A stretch of 64,000 nt of DNA from Trichodelitschia bisporula (taxonomy: Eukaryota; Ascomycota; Dothideomycetes; Phaeotrichales; Phaeotrichaceae). The stretch spans positions 806,001 through 870,000 of the forward strand of contig ML996688.1 in NCBI GenBank assembly GCA_010356995.1, given 5' to 3'. The translations under genes and the position numbers were made by a program. The notes beneath the pieces are model-generated. The model saw only the letters and a program-made list of their open reading frames with translations. It searched no databases and had not been told where the DNA came from. Of this stretch, positions 1 to 11,214 are shown piece after piece (position 1 is the first letter of the stretch; every line of letters starts with the position of its first letter).

Positions 1-2
1 CG

Positions 3-3000
3 GTATCCTCTGAAATTTCAGGGCCTGGCGATTACTCCAACGAAGCTCTTTCAACGCTAGATCTCATGCGTGCAGAAGGCGGCAAGTACCGCAAAGCTAT
101 CATCGCAAAGTTGATCCGCGGATTGCCAACCGCTCTATACACTGAGTATCGAGAGTGGGTACTGGCGACATCTGTCAAAATCTTATGTGTCGAAGTTGTG
201 ACAGGCGTCGAGCGGCTCCACAAGCACAGCAAGGAAGAGCAAGAATGGCCGGAGGACTTCATTCGCAGTATCGTCATGGGTCGATTGTACGTGTGCTGGT
301 GCCGCGCAAAAGCGAAGCAATTCAGCCACAAAATTATCGACGGAAAGCTGTATTTCAGTGGACGTGTGGCCACGAATGTCTTGAAAAACATTCTTGAGAA
401 ATGTCCCGGAAACCGAGCTCGTCTGCAGCATTTCTGCCGGTTCATAAAGGACCACGTCTTCGAGCCGTATGAATTTCCCCTCCCTGCACGGCGCATGGTT
501 GCAGAAAGCCAGGAAGGAAAGCAACAACGCCAATACGCCATGGATCATTCGCGGCAGAATGAGGAGAGGACGAAGCTGACCCTGGAGAAAGCGCACGGCA
601 GTCTCAGCCAAACCGGCCACGGGGAAATCATAAATCTGGGCAAGCGGGACCATGAGGAGTTCGTGTACATCAACAAGGCCATCAGTGACCAGATGCCTAA
701 GCACCAACTCGACGGCGTCCGCTTTCTGTGGCGGGAGATTGCCGACCGCGCCGGCACCAAGAACGGCCGTATGCCTGGCTGTCTACTTTCCCATACCATG
801 GGTCTCGGCAAGACTATTCAAGCGATCACCTTGATCATTACGATTGCCGAAACAGTGGCGGCCGGTGGAGACCTCAAAATGCAGCTGGCGAAAGAGCTTC
901 GTGATTCCCAGACACCGGTTCCTCGGACTCTGATTGCTTGCCCGGCGTCTCTGGTCACTAACTGGCTCGCTGAATTTGAAAAGTGGACACCGGACTCGGC
1001 CGAAGCCTCACTTGGGCGTCGGTATGACCTGCGTGACGGTACACATGAAAAGCGCCTTCAGACCGCAGAGGCTTGGTACAACAATGGCGGCGTGCTCTTG
1101 TGCAGTTATGAGCTCTTGCGGGGATGGATTAAGCAGGGCAACCCTAATGTCCCCAAGTCTCACCAAGAGATGGTTTTGAATGGTGCTACTCTTATTGTCG
1201 CCGACGAGGCGCACAATTTTAAGAACGTCACGACCGCTAATGGCATCGCAATGCGTTCGTTCCAGACCAAGTTCCGTGTGGCTCTTACAGGTTCCCCGCT
1301 GTCAAACAACCTCAAAGAGTACCATGCTCTCGTCGACTGGGTCGCCCCAGGGTATCTCGGCCCGGCACGAGAGTTCAACGCTAACTACGTCAAACCCATT
1401 GCGGATGGTCTGTACGCAGAGAGCAGCAAGGCCGAGCTGAGATACGCAATGGTTCGGCTCAAGGCCATCGAAACCTTAATTGCCCCCAAGGTCCATCGGC
1501 GAGGAATGGAGGTCTTGGAGCAAACTCTGCCGCCCAAACAGGATTTTGTGCTTCGCATAGCCCTCACCGCTACCCAGACCGCCCTGTACAAAGCCTACAT
1601 CCGGTTTATAGCCCCGAACTGTCCGGAGGAGGGTGTTGTCCCGAACACAAAGCTCTGGGCGTGGCTGGGAGGCCTCGGCCTCATCGTAAACCACCCTTCG
1701 ATCTTTTGGGGTAATGTTCTAGAGCGGATGAATTCATCGAAGCCAGAGAAGCCTGCAACTTCCCCCCAAGCTCTGGACCAAGCCGATGCCGGAGGATCCG
1801 AGGAGAGTAATAACGACATTAATGCCGGGGACATTGAATCTGATCCGGAGCGCCTCTGGGCGGCCATCAGTCCGGCTCTCGAGATGGTAGGTGACGTCGA
1901 CAATATCACCTTTTCCAACAAAGTGACGATGATGCTCGATATCGTCAAAGGTTCCTTGAAGCTTGGTGACCGGACCATCGTCTTCTCTCAGAGCATCGAT
2001 ACTCTGAACTTCATTGGGTCGGTTCTCAACAAGCATTCCATAGAGTATGCCCGGCTTGACGGACGTGATGCGGTTGCAAAGCGGACGACCATCGTCAGCA
2101 ATTTCAACCGGGGTGTCGGCGATGTCTTCCTCATCTCCACGCGTGCTGGGGGCGTCGGCATCAATATCCCCGGCGCAAACCGCGTGATCTTGTTTGACTC
2201 CAGGTTCAACCCTCAGTGGGAGGAACAGGCTATCGGCAGAGTGTACCGGATGGGGCAGACGAAGCCGGTTTACACGTACCGGTTCGTCACTGAAGGGTCT
2301 TTTGAGCACTTGCAGTACAACAATGCTGTCTACAAGATCCAGTTGGCCTACCGGGTGTTGGAAAATGAGAATCCGATCCCTCAGGCGGTAAAGAGTAGTC
2401 TTTGGTTCTTCGATCCAAAGCCGGCTAGGTACAAGCCTCTGGAGGCTCTCGCGTTAAATGACACTGTTCTCGAGGACATCGTGCAGCGCGATGCCCGACT
2501 GCTAGAGGACGAGAAGCGCCTGAGCAACATCGAGTTTTCGTCGACGCTGAAGCAAGTTTCGACCGATTGTCTCACTGAGGAAGAAGTTCAGGAGGCTCGG
2601 AAGCTTGCCCTCCAGAGGGATCAGCTGATTCCTCCCGGTCCGGGCGCTCCAACTGGTCGAGCGGCTGCAAATTCAGCCCAATCGACCACTATGGGTACCG
2701 GACAACAGTACCCGAATCCCGCTAGCTCTTCGGCTCATGAACGCCGTGTGTCGTACGGAAACCACCCGACAACGTATCACTCTGATAATCCGGGCCCGAG
2801 CACGACTTCGTGGTTCTTCTCGTCCACTCTTGCGGGCGCGTATGGCCAGGATACCGGCTTCCCTGCGCATCCATTCTCACCACCCGGAACCCCTGGCTAT
2901 CAAGCCACCTATGGCCAGGGTTTCGCTCCAGCTAGTCGGACGAATGGCAACGATGCTCTTGATCCGAGTGTCAACGCATACGCCAACTCCCACCGGGGGC

Positions 3001-3107
3001 TCAGTCCGAACGCATATCCTCCGCAAGGTCGTAGTACCGACAGGAATGCTTCGAACGGTCGTAGCCCTAACGACTACGGTCAGGACCACGGCGGTTCGGG
3101 GGAGTAG
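3..3107 (+). CDS. SNF2/Rad54-like chromatin remodelling ATPase (5' partial)
   Basis: SNF2-family helicase of the Rad54/ATRX/ARIP4-like group; it should use ATP to move along DNA and remodel chromatin in the nucleus. Numbering residues from the ATG at 66, motif I GLGKT lies near residue 246, the DEAH-type box (DEAH then NFKN) near 380, LTGSPLSNN just after it, and the C-terminal helicase lobe from about 638 (IVFSQS, LDGRD, GVGINIPGANRV, QAIGRVYRMGQ). The last 150 residues are a Ser/Pro/Gly-rich, probably disordered tail. The frame stays open from base 3, so the ATG at 66 is probably internal and the true start lies before the window. A possible splice acceptor (TTTCAG) ends at base 21, so base 22 may be an exon start. 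The family is certain; the exact orthologue is not. Confidence 0.9.
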   Translation, partial: VSSEISGPGDYSNEALSTLDLMRAEGGKYRKAIIAKLIRGLPTALYTEYREWVLATSVKILCVEVVTGVERLHKHSKEEQEWPEDFIRSIVMGRLYVCWCRAKAKQFSHKIIDGKLYFSGRVATNVLKNILEKCPGNRARLQHFCRFIKDHVFEPYEFPLPARRMVAESQEGKQQRQYAMDHSRQNEERTKLTLEKAHGSLSQTGHGEIINLGKRDHEEFVYINKAISDQMPKHQLDGVRFLWREIADRAGTKNGRMPGCLLSHTMGLGKTIQAITLIITIAETVAAGGDLKMQLAKELRDSQTPVPRTLIACPASLVTNWLAEFEKWTPDSAEASLGRRYDLRDGTHEKRLQTAEAWYNNGGVLLCSYELLRGWIKQGNPNVPKSHQEMVLNGATLIVADEAHNFKNVTTANGIAMRSFQTKFRVALTGSPLSNNLKEYHALVDWVAPGYLGPAREFNANYVKPIADGLYAESSKAELRYAMVRLKAIETLIAPKVHRRGMEVLEQTLPPKQDFVLRIALTATQTALYKAYIRFIAPNCPEEGVVPNTKLWAWLGGLGLIVNHPSIFWGNVLERMNSSKPEKPATSPQALDQADAGGSEESNNDINAGDIESDPERLWAAISPALEMVGDVDNITFSNKVTMMLDIVKGSLKLGDRTIVFSQSIDTLNFIGSVLNKHSIEYARLDGRDAVAKRTTIVSNFNRGVGDVFLISTRAGGVGINIPGANRVILFDSRFNPQWEEQAIGRVYRMGQTKPVYTYRFVTEGSFEHLQYNNAVYKIQLAYRVLENENPIPQAVKSSLWFFDPKPARYKPLEALALNDTVLEDIVQRDARLLEDEKRLSNIEFSSTLKQVSTDCLTEEEVQEARKLALQRDQLIPPGPGAPTGRAAANSAQSTTMGTGQQYPNPASSSAHERRVSYGNHPTTYHSDNPGPSTTSWFFSSTLAGAYGQDTGFPAHPFSPPGTPGYQATYGQGFAPASRTNGNDALDPSVNAYANSHRGLSPNAYPPQGRSTDRNASNGRSPNDYGQDHGGSGE

Positions 3108-4454
3108 TCGTGGTCGCAAGGGTCAGGCTGAACTTCGCAAAGCTTCACCATCAACTGTTAGCACTCGCATTATTCTGTTTGTTTGTTTTTCGGGGCGTAC
3201 TGGACATGGGCATTGATACCCGGCAGTGTATGCCATGGTGGGAGGTGTCGCGTTTAAAGGAGTTCGTGGTCATGGTAGAATGACGAGTTATGTGTAGAAG
3301 GCGAAGTGCAGGATTCAGCATCTTGCGACGGATGTCACGTTCTCGGACATCTTCGATGGCGGTTCGATATGATCATCTGCAAATGCGTTGAGGCATATAG
3401 ACGACGGCCGCCTTTAGGGTCTGGCTGTAATCTGAGTTTCAACACCTCCGTCAATGGTAATGCGTCAGTGAATCTGGTCAATGTGATGTAGAACCTAGTC
3501 GGGGGAAATGGGAGGTAAAGTCATCGGTCCTCGAGGATCTACTAGCGTTCGGCCCAGTCTACTACCGTGTTTCGTCATGTTGTTGCGATTCCCATAATAC
3601 TATTTCGTACCATGGGAAAGCGCGTCCAGCAAGTTGGATGCCCAAAGCGGACAAGCGGATGATCGCCAAGCTCGGGTGGCTTGCATCAGGTTGAGCCTCT
3701 CGCCGACGGCAACTCCGATGCTTGACCACTTCACAGGCCAACAACACTACAAGTCACCATCGTTGCAGCCGCTTTTCTCCCGCCCTTACCGTCTTAGTGG
3801 CCGGTAATTGACATCTTGCCACTTGCGACGACAACTGCGACCAAGGACACGCGGGATATGGGGGATCAGAGCGCGTCGGGCTGCTTCTCCCCTCGGTGCG
3901 CTCCCGTCTAAGGGCTGGGAGATGCGCTGCTAAGCACCTTCGCTTTGTTGCTGTCAGAGCTGTTGGTGCTGCTGCTGGGGTTGGTCGCTTCTGTAGAGCG
4001 GACTCCTCTTGTCCGGTGTGTTGTGGGAGACAAGAGACGGGACGTGTGGCTTGCCTGGTTGCTGCCTTGTGTGAGTGCGCGCGTGAGCTGTTGTTGGTTA
4101 AGCGTTGGGGTGTCTACGCGATATTGTGTTTGATGTAAGGTCACGTCGACAATGCGAGTAATGAGGTCATGGGCTAACTGTTGTTCCAGACGCCTTCCCT
4201 CTCTCTGCGCTTACGTTTGCCCCCTCCGTCACCCTCCTTTCTCCGAGTCCTTACAACCAACGTACCACATACCTGCCTTCGCATCTCAACACCGCCATAA
4301 CTCTTCCAATAACAAACATCTGTCCTGCGCATTCCGCTCCTCCCATCTGCGTCCCGCACCTTCATCCTTACCTTGGCGAGGCTGTAGCGCCCAGCGTCCG
4401 CGCTTCGCATCCCAATATCTCGCCTGACTTCTGTTGCATACCCTGGAAACAGCC
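3108..4454. other. intergenic region between SNF2 helicase and Sgf11
   Basis: No supported gene; reading frames are short and show no recognisable family. From about 4190 to 4440 the plus strand is rich in C and T, as expected for a fungal core promoter and 5' leader feeding the Sgf11 start at 4455. Confidence 0.5.
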
Positions 4455-5648
4455 ATGGCAGATCACGAGATGGTTGTGTCGGCCTCCAGCCTTTCGGAAG
4501 TGGTATGTTGTCTCATCCGCCACAGAGTGTGGCTACAACGTATCGTGCACTAACACGCGAAGATCCCCCAGATCTTTGAAGATGTCCTACATGCTCTGAT
4601 CCACGACATAGTTCTGGAAACACACCGCGCTGAGAAGACCGCGCGGATGACCTCTGCCGCAGTTCGGGCCGAGATTTTGGCCTCACAGGCCTCGGGTGTC
4701 CCTGCAACCCCGACACTTGGCGGCGGTACGAAGTCGTCAAATGGACCACCGCAGGGTATCCTACCTGTTCCAGGCGGCACCTACGAGAATGGCAAGGTGA
4801 TGCTGAAGGGCAACCCTTTGGAGAACATAACAGAGGACTGGTGTCCGCACTGCAAACTCCCGCGCTTGATGTTCCCAGCCATCGGCGTCGGCTCACGGTT
4901 ACCCGAGAATCCACACCCACAATACTGCACGCTGCACCCTTTCATCCAAAAACCCGGCCACGACATCTACGGCAACCCCTTCCCCATCGATCAAACAAAC
5001 AAGACCAAGCGCGAGCGCGAGTTGATAAAGAAAGCCGAGCGCGCGGAAAAGGAAAACACCCCCGGTAGCCAGGACACTAACGAAGATGGTACTGCACCTG
5101 GTGGCGAAGCCATAGCCAAGCGCCTCATGGCCGGCGGCAAGCCTGCTAGCTACGTCCCTTGGCATACGTGCCCGCTTTGCAAGCGCTCCCTGCTTATCAC
5201 CAAGTTCGCACAACATCTAGAGAAGTGCCTCGGCATCGGTGGGCGCGCGGCGCGGAACACTGCTGCCGCGCGCCTGAGCAGCATGAATGGGAGCGTCAGC
5301 GGCAGTGTGCAGGGCAGTCGCGTCGGCACGCCGGTTCCTAGCTTGCTTGCCCGGAAGGACGCAGAGGACGAGGAGGCGCAAGATGATGGCGGCGCGGGGC
5401 CTACCAAGAAGAAAAAGAAGGAGACGAAGAAGGAGCGTGAGAGGAAGAATGGCGCTGAGCCGAAGGAGAAGCTTGTGCTTAAGGTTGGGAAGGTCAAGAA
5501 GGCCAAGGCTGATGCTGATAATAAGGGGAACAAGCGGGAACGGGATGAAGATAAGGAGCCTGGTGGCTTGAGCAAGAAGATCAAGTTGGGCCAGTCGGGC
5601 GCTGCTGCTGCGGCGAAGAGGGATGCTGAGGAGGGGCAGAGCTCTTGA
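4455..5648 (+). CDS. sgf11: SAGA-associated factor 11 (Sgf11)-like protein
   Basis: Subunit of the SAGA co-activator; in the family Sgf11 anchors the histone H2B deubiquitinase module in the nucleus. Two exons: 4455-4502 and 4563-5648 (377 aa), split by a 60-nt intron with donor GTATGT, branch CTAAC and acceptor GAAG. The short first exon gives the start MADHEMVV and leads into an N-terminal helix (IFEDVLHALIHDIVLE). The Sgf11 zinc finger (CPLCKRSLLITKF, then HLEKC) begins near residue 219 and runs into the typical GRAARN basic stretch. A second CxxC...CxxH cluster (CPHCKLPR ... CTLHP) lies near residue 109. The tail from about residue 300 is Lys/Glu-rich and looks like a nuclear localisation region. 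It is much longer than yeast Sgf11, as is common in filamentous fungi. Family knowledge supports the role; the extra finger has no assigned job. Confidence 0.85.
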
Positions 5649-6690
5649 GCGACGATTAATCGCAGTGAAGCCTATAGGGGCTTATGTGATGGACCGCATT
5701 CTGAGGGCTAGGGACGCTGGACTTTTCATGTACCGATAATGGCCCGTGTGCGCTTTTCTTTTCTCGTTTCGCAGATTCAGGGCTATGAGGTGGGCGTCGA
5801 GGGGAGCGTGTGTCAACGATCAGATCAGCATTCAGCGGCATAGTGTTTTCGGCAAGGCTTTCAAAGGGCACTGGTTTTTCTTTTCCGGGAGGAAGGAGCG
5901 ACTCGGGGTTAGGAATGGCGTTTTTTCTATTGCGTTTCGGGGTAGGGAAGGGGTGATTGTACGACTACATGCGAGAGACTATTGCTTTACCTTACTGATC
6001 CTGGGATTGTGTGCTGGTTACAATGGTTTTAGGAATGAAGTGGCTAATGACCCTTTTGACATTCTGAGCGGTTGACGGGTGCGAGATGGGATGTTCGGCA
6101 TGATGGCCGGTCAGAAGCCGTTGGATTCTGACCGCGAGGCCCGGGGAATGTCCGTTCTACCGGCAGTCACTGTACTCAGGTTTACGGTTCGACGACCCGT
6201 TGAAGAGCCTCGTTATAATAGAGATGCAGCTCGCAACCGGCGGACGAGCAAAGACTGTATCACGCTTACACGAGAGGCACGATTGACCAAGGGCCCCATA
6301 AATTACCATCGACACAGCAAAGTCTCGCGGCCAATACAACAATCCCCTCATCTCTGTGTGAACAACGGCTAACAATGAAGCTCCAGTACATATGCATAGG
6401 GCGATAGCCCTTCCTGGTAGGAATGGTAAACGCTGACGCATAGTCCGAGACCGCCACCTCCAATTCCCCTGTGATCTTGCAGGCGCTAGGCTCGTCGACA
6501 TTTGCCGCTTTAACTATCGGAAGAGTCTCAGTAACGCTATCAACTGCCATAAGCACCCAGGGCTCTGTAACCATGGTGGAATCGGGTACATTGACAGCCT
6601 TTATAGACATTATCTTGTCGAAGGATGAAGAAGTGTAGAGAACCAGAAGAATGTATATGCATATCAATATACGACTGCTGGTGCTAAGCG
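5649..6690. other. gene-poor region downstream of Sgf11
   Basis: No supported gene. A minus-strand open frame at 6266-6724 follows a consensus splice-like signal next to the RecQ relic but resembles no family I know; it may be decayed flanking sequence. Confidence 0.4.
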
Positions 6691-7035
6691 TCAGTAAAGG
6701 TTTATAAGTCGGCATGACCAGCAACGTACCTTTAATGATATATGTCGATTAGAACTAGTCCTGTCGATCGTTGCAGAGCATACGAAGAAGCAAACGCGTT
6801 CCTGGCAAAGTTGTCGGATCTCACTGATCTTTGTGTACTCCTTTCGGAAGTCCTTCCAGGACGACGTCTCATGGCATTCGTCGATCGCGATGATGCCTAG
6901 ACGCCTCTGAAACACGGGATGTCGAAACAAACCCTCACCTAGGACAAGTTCATAGAGCTCACGGGAGATAACGATGTTGGCAATAGATGGGAATTGTTCT
7001 CGTAGGCCTAAGCTCAATGGGTAAGAGGCGAGCAA
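6691..7035 (-). pseudogene. RecQ/DEAH-box DNA helicase fragment
   Basis: About 110 residues match the first helicase lobe of fungal RecQ-type helicases: VISRELYEL, then FRHPVFQRRLGIIAIDECHE (a DExH box with the usual preceding segment), then SSWKDFRKEY and the motif III region FFVCSATID. Nothing recognisable as motif I (Walker A) lies upstream and no second helicase lobe follows, whereas intact members are hundreds of residues longer. The frame opens from a TTG, not an ATG. I read it as the remnant of a RecQ-like gene, possibly of the telomere-linked type that spreads in fungal genomes. The family call is fairly sure; the type is a guess. Confidence 0.6.
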
Positions 7036-8370
7036 ATATATCGATGTATCGGACTCAGATGGGGAAACATACTTTATATACCTTCCACGAGACTCTGCTT
7101 GACAATAAAGCGGGAAGCTTCCAGGTATGGGATCCTAGGCAACTAGGATGCCAGGTAGATAGAGCGCTGTGGGCTTTGCAGAAAGAGTGGTTATAACCCC
7201 GTCAAAAGAGATTGATCGATACTGAAGAGAGGATGTTGTATGTGCGTGTGGTTTGCAACAAAGACGTCGTCATTCACGGAGCACAGACCATCGAAACAGC
7301 CATTTTCCGGGCTCGGAACAACGCAAGGCTGAGCGTACAGGCTCCACTCTTTGCGAAACCCCGACGGTCGTCATTGCCATTTGTACACTGGCATATGCTC
7401 CTGCCCTTTAGATGGGTACGTGACTCAGTTGTCAGCTCTTTGCTGTGACATGCGACTTGTTGTTGACAGCACTCGGCTGGCGAGCCCGTCATACAGCACA
7501 AACATCTCGTCACGACGCCCGCTAAAATCCGTACCGACAACGAGAAAATGATAGAGGATTTCAGTCCAATTCACAATCACGCAGAGCAGTAAATATGTGC
7601 TTGATGTCTTGCTCATTTCTATCATAGCCTGGATCGTGACACGTCGTCGCAACATGATCCATCTACCGCTCAGTTTCTCGATAAACCACAGCTTCCGCCT
7701 CAACGAGACAATCCACCAAAGCACAAATCCGAACTGCCGCAATCGAAAAGTGACCACGCACCCCCGCTTGCGCATGTAAAGCAGACCGCAACTGAGGACA
7801 TCGAACGTGGTAGTTTTGCTAAAAAGCTGAAAGTCAGTCAAACCGTAAACCAAGCAACCCGTCCATTTTCAACAATCCATCAAACCCAAGACGAAATGGC
7901 AAAGCCCGATAATCGTGTCCGAAATCGGCGGCATATAATGCATCTGAACCAAAGAGTCTCCAGTCGCTTCCAACTCACGTACTTGCAAAACCGCATACAT
8001 TCCATGTCTCGTCATGTCCGAACACAAGCATAGCTCTTCTCAATCATGTTCTCCGATAAATGCGCCCAGATGGAGCACCATGCCAGTTGTCTGCCATCGA
8101 AAACAACAAGGATGCAGAAACAGCGCCGAGACTTAACGCACAGTCAGTACGATTATCTCTGAGCCCGCCCATAAGCCATATCTCATGTAGGTATGAGTGG
8201 ACCAGGCGGAAAGATTACAAAGGGTATATCGAGATTTTCGGAGAATACGAGAAAGGACAAGCCGTGACAGCGTAAAGAGTCGGCTGCCCCCCGGGGCAAA
8301 CAGCACTCACATCCAGAGAACAATTGAACTCCTAATCAAGAGGGGTATCAAGGCGATCAAAGAAGATGAG
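7036..8370. other. gene-poor region between RecQ relic and Cla4
   Basis: No supported gene. A minus-strand frame at 7425-7853 (142 codons) has no recognisable motif. The 300-400 bases before 8371 are probably the Cla4 3' UTR and terminator. Confidence 0.4.
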
Positions 8371-11214
8371 CTAATGGCCGCTCTTGCTCCGGAAGGCAAG
8401 GAGCCGAGCCAAGCTCTCACGCGGACAACCGTTCTGGAGGAAGTCATGGCGGATCAGCTCGTCAGCAGTAGCGCGAGCCTTGACATCGACGCAGAGGCAG
8501 ACGCTCAGGAAAGCCTTGAGTTCCTTGGAAAGCTTTTCCGGCTTCTTGAGACGCGGCGTGCCGTGCGTGGCGATGAGGTACAGCGCCTTGAGCGGCTCTT
8601 CGTTCAGGTATGGCGGTTCGGACTCAATCATCTCGATCGCCATGATCCCCAGAGACCAGATGTCGACCTTGCTGCCGTACTCCTTCTGCTTAACAACCTC
8701 AGGAGCCATCCAATACGGGGTGCCAACCATGGTCGCACGCTTGCTGCGCTGCTCAGTGAGCTTGGCACAGAAACCGAAGTCGGCTAGAAACGGTTAGCGC
8801 TGGTCAGTTTCAGGATCCATGAGAACTTACTGATCTTGACATTTCCCTTGGCATCCAGAAGGACGTTGTCGCTCTTGATATCACGGTGAATGATGTTCTG
8901 CGCATGGAGATGAGCCAGGCCCTTGCATGTCTGGGATTTTGTTAGTTGAGATCGTAGCATCAACAGATAAACGTACCTCTAAGCAGACAGTCGCTATCTG
9001 GTCCTCGGTAATCGTAGTGTTGTTGTCAATCACATCGGTAAGGGCACCGCCCTCCATGAACTCCATGACAACCCACAGCTCAGATTGCTCCTCCTGCAAG
9101 AAGGCATCCAGGAAGTTGACGATGTTGTCGTGGCGGCTCTCTTTCATGACGATGATTTCGTTGACGATAAGTTCCTTGCGCGGCTGGTTGCGCAGATCCA
9201 TCTGCTTGATCGCAACCTGAGCCTTCGGGCCCTGCTCCCTTACGATCTTGCGGGCCATGGGAGAGGTCGCGTTCTCGCGAATGCGAGCGACATAGACTGA
9301 GCCGGATGCACCCTGTCCGATCTTCTTTTGCTTGTTGTAGGAATCAAGAGGGCGCTCTTTCGAGACAACCTCCCGCAGCTTGGCCATCACTTCAGCCTCG
9401 GTCATGCTCGACATGCGGACCTCCTTGCGACCACTACCGCCACCATCATCCTTGCGCGTAAGAGCCTGTTCCGCCTTCTTGACAGCTTCATTCGGGGTCG
9501 GGGGGTATGCGGCATTGGGCTGCTTATTGGCGACATTAAGCGGCTTCGGGGGGGTGGCTGCAGGGATGCGGCTTGGCTGCGAACCCTGGGAAGAGCCGCT
9601 GTTCGGCTGGCGCGGAGAAGACACAGCGGTTGAACCAGAGTACTTCGAACCGGACGACGATGGGGGCTGACGGGTGCTAGAACCTTGAGACACCTTGTTT
9701 GGCGGGGTTGTCTTGGCATAAGCTGAAGCGTTGTTTGATGTAGGCGCGGATGGAGCGGGGCGCTGCGCCGTAAGATTGGGCCGAACTGCACCGGGCTGCG
9801 GCTGGGGCTTGTTCATCTGGGGAGCTGATGGAGCAGGCCGAGTAGGGTTGTACCGATCAGGCTGGCTCCGAGGGGGTTCGTCACCGACATACCCACCAAT
9901 CTCCTGCTGCGCAAGGGGGGTGCGCGTCTTCGGAATGGAGGCATTGAAGGCTTCCTGCTCCTCACGGTCGCGCCGCTCCTGCTCCCGACGGTCCTGCTCG
10001 CGCTTCCGAGCTTCCTCCATCCGACGCTTCTCCATGCGTGCCTGCGCTTCCTTCTCGGCTTGGACGTAGGCGGCCTTTTCATCATACTGGTTGTACTTAT
10101 CAGGCTTGTTGGATCCGAAGCTCTCCTGCCGATTCATCCCAAAGCTCTCCTGGCGGTTCATGCCGAAGCTCTCCTGGCGCTGGAAACCCTGAGGTGGAGC
10201 AGGTCGAGGAGGGGCGATGCTGTTGCCGGTACCGGAGTATCCCAGCTGCTTGTTTGGCTGCGGTTCCAGAGGTGGGGTCGGAGTGAGGCTAGGGTAGGTG
10301 GCGGGATCATCCGCGCGCTTCATCAGGTTCTCTGTGTAGAAGTTGAGGACCTCAACGACAACCTCCGGGTTCTTCTGGTATTCCTCCTTCGTGATAGCGG
10401 AGGCATTGAGCAGGCGCTCCCACTCGGGAGGGAGGCCAACAAAGGCGCCGCTCTTCGGATCGAAACCGACATGGACTCTATGCGTAAAGTTCGTCGGATT
10501 GCTCACACCTCCCAGACTAGGGCAGCGCTGGTAGATGGAGTCAATCCAGGAGTAGACGTCGTCGTCGGTCTCTACCTTGCAGATAGTGACGCGAGATGGA
10601 CCATCGCGCGGAGGAGTAGCTGAGTTACCTGGAGCCGTCGAGCGCGTAATCTCGAAAGAGTACGGGTGGACTTCTGAGCGCTGGATCGCAAGTACATCCC
10701 GAAGCTGGATCGTGAAGGCGATTTTGGGCGAGTTGTTGTTCTTCAAGAAGTCCAGCTGGAACTCCCGGAGGACAAGGAAACGGTCGTTCCATACCAAACC
10801 ACGGAGGATTCCACCTTCTTCCTTCACCTTGGCGAAGCCATCCTTGACCACGGCGTACGTCCCGCTACCGCCCTTCTCGGTCTGCGAACGGAGCAGCGAT
10901 GTCTGAGAACCGTTGGCCGAAGTAGGAGTCTGAAGGGAGAGCGCGGACAGGCTGCCTGGCAGAGAGGAAACTGACGGGGTGAGGGCCAGGCGGGGTTTTT
11001 GGGGGGGTTGGGGCGCCGGTCCCGGATTCATGAACTGGTTAGGCGAGTACAAACTGTACATGCCAAAGTTTGTCAGCACAATGTATTCTCGAGCCAGACG
11101 GCAGTATCAGTTCCTCGCATTTGCGACATCGTCGACGATTGAGATGCTCCGCCGACCTCGACTTCACAGGATGCGCGACCGGGGGGAAATCACTCACGTG
11201 TTAGAGGACGCCAT
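8371..11214 (-). CDS. cla4: Cla4-type PAK kinase (PH-CRIB-kinase)
   Basis: p21-activated Ser/Thr kinase, effector of Cdc42/Rac in polarity, septin organisation and cytokinesis. Four exons: 11214-11198, 11053-8977, 8930-8831, 8783-8371 (868 aa); all introns are GT-AG and the phases agree. The 17-nt first exon encodes MASSN plus part of the next codon. Order: PH domain (about 70-190), CRIB box ([11 protein letters not shown], about 195-215), a long Pro/Ser/Gln-rich linker with a Glu/Arg coiled segment, then the kinase (about 575-840): GQGASG loop, VAIKQM lysine, HRDIKSDN catalytic loop in exon 3, DFG split by the last intron, and activation segment [12 protein letters not shown]. The PH domain separates Cla4 from Ste20. 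The linker has three copies of RQESFG. Both kinase lobes and the usual FLQ...LLAF tail are present, so the gene looks intact. It lies upstream of alpha-actinin on the same strand. Confidence 0.95.
10106..10181 (-). repeat. tandem RQESFGxN repeat in the Cla4 linker
   Basis: Three consecutive 8-residue units (RQESFGMN twice, then RQESFGSN) follow the CRIB region of Cla4. The DNA copies are nearly identical (the AAGCTCTCCTG core recurs on the plus strand), so copy number could vary between strains. Each unit contains an ESF serine that might be a phosphosite. Confidence 0.75.

Noticed and set aside
7425-7853. 142-codon minus-strand open frame
   Set aside because: No ATG-supported start context, no recognisable domain, and no neighbouring exons that join it.
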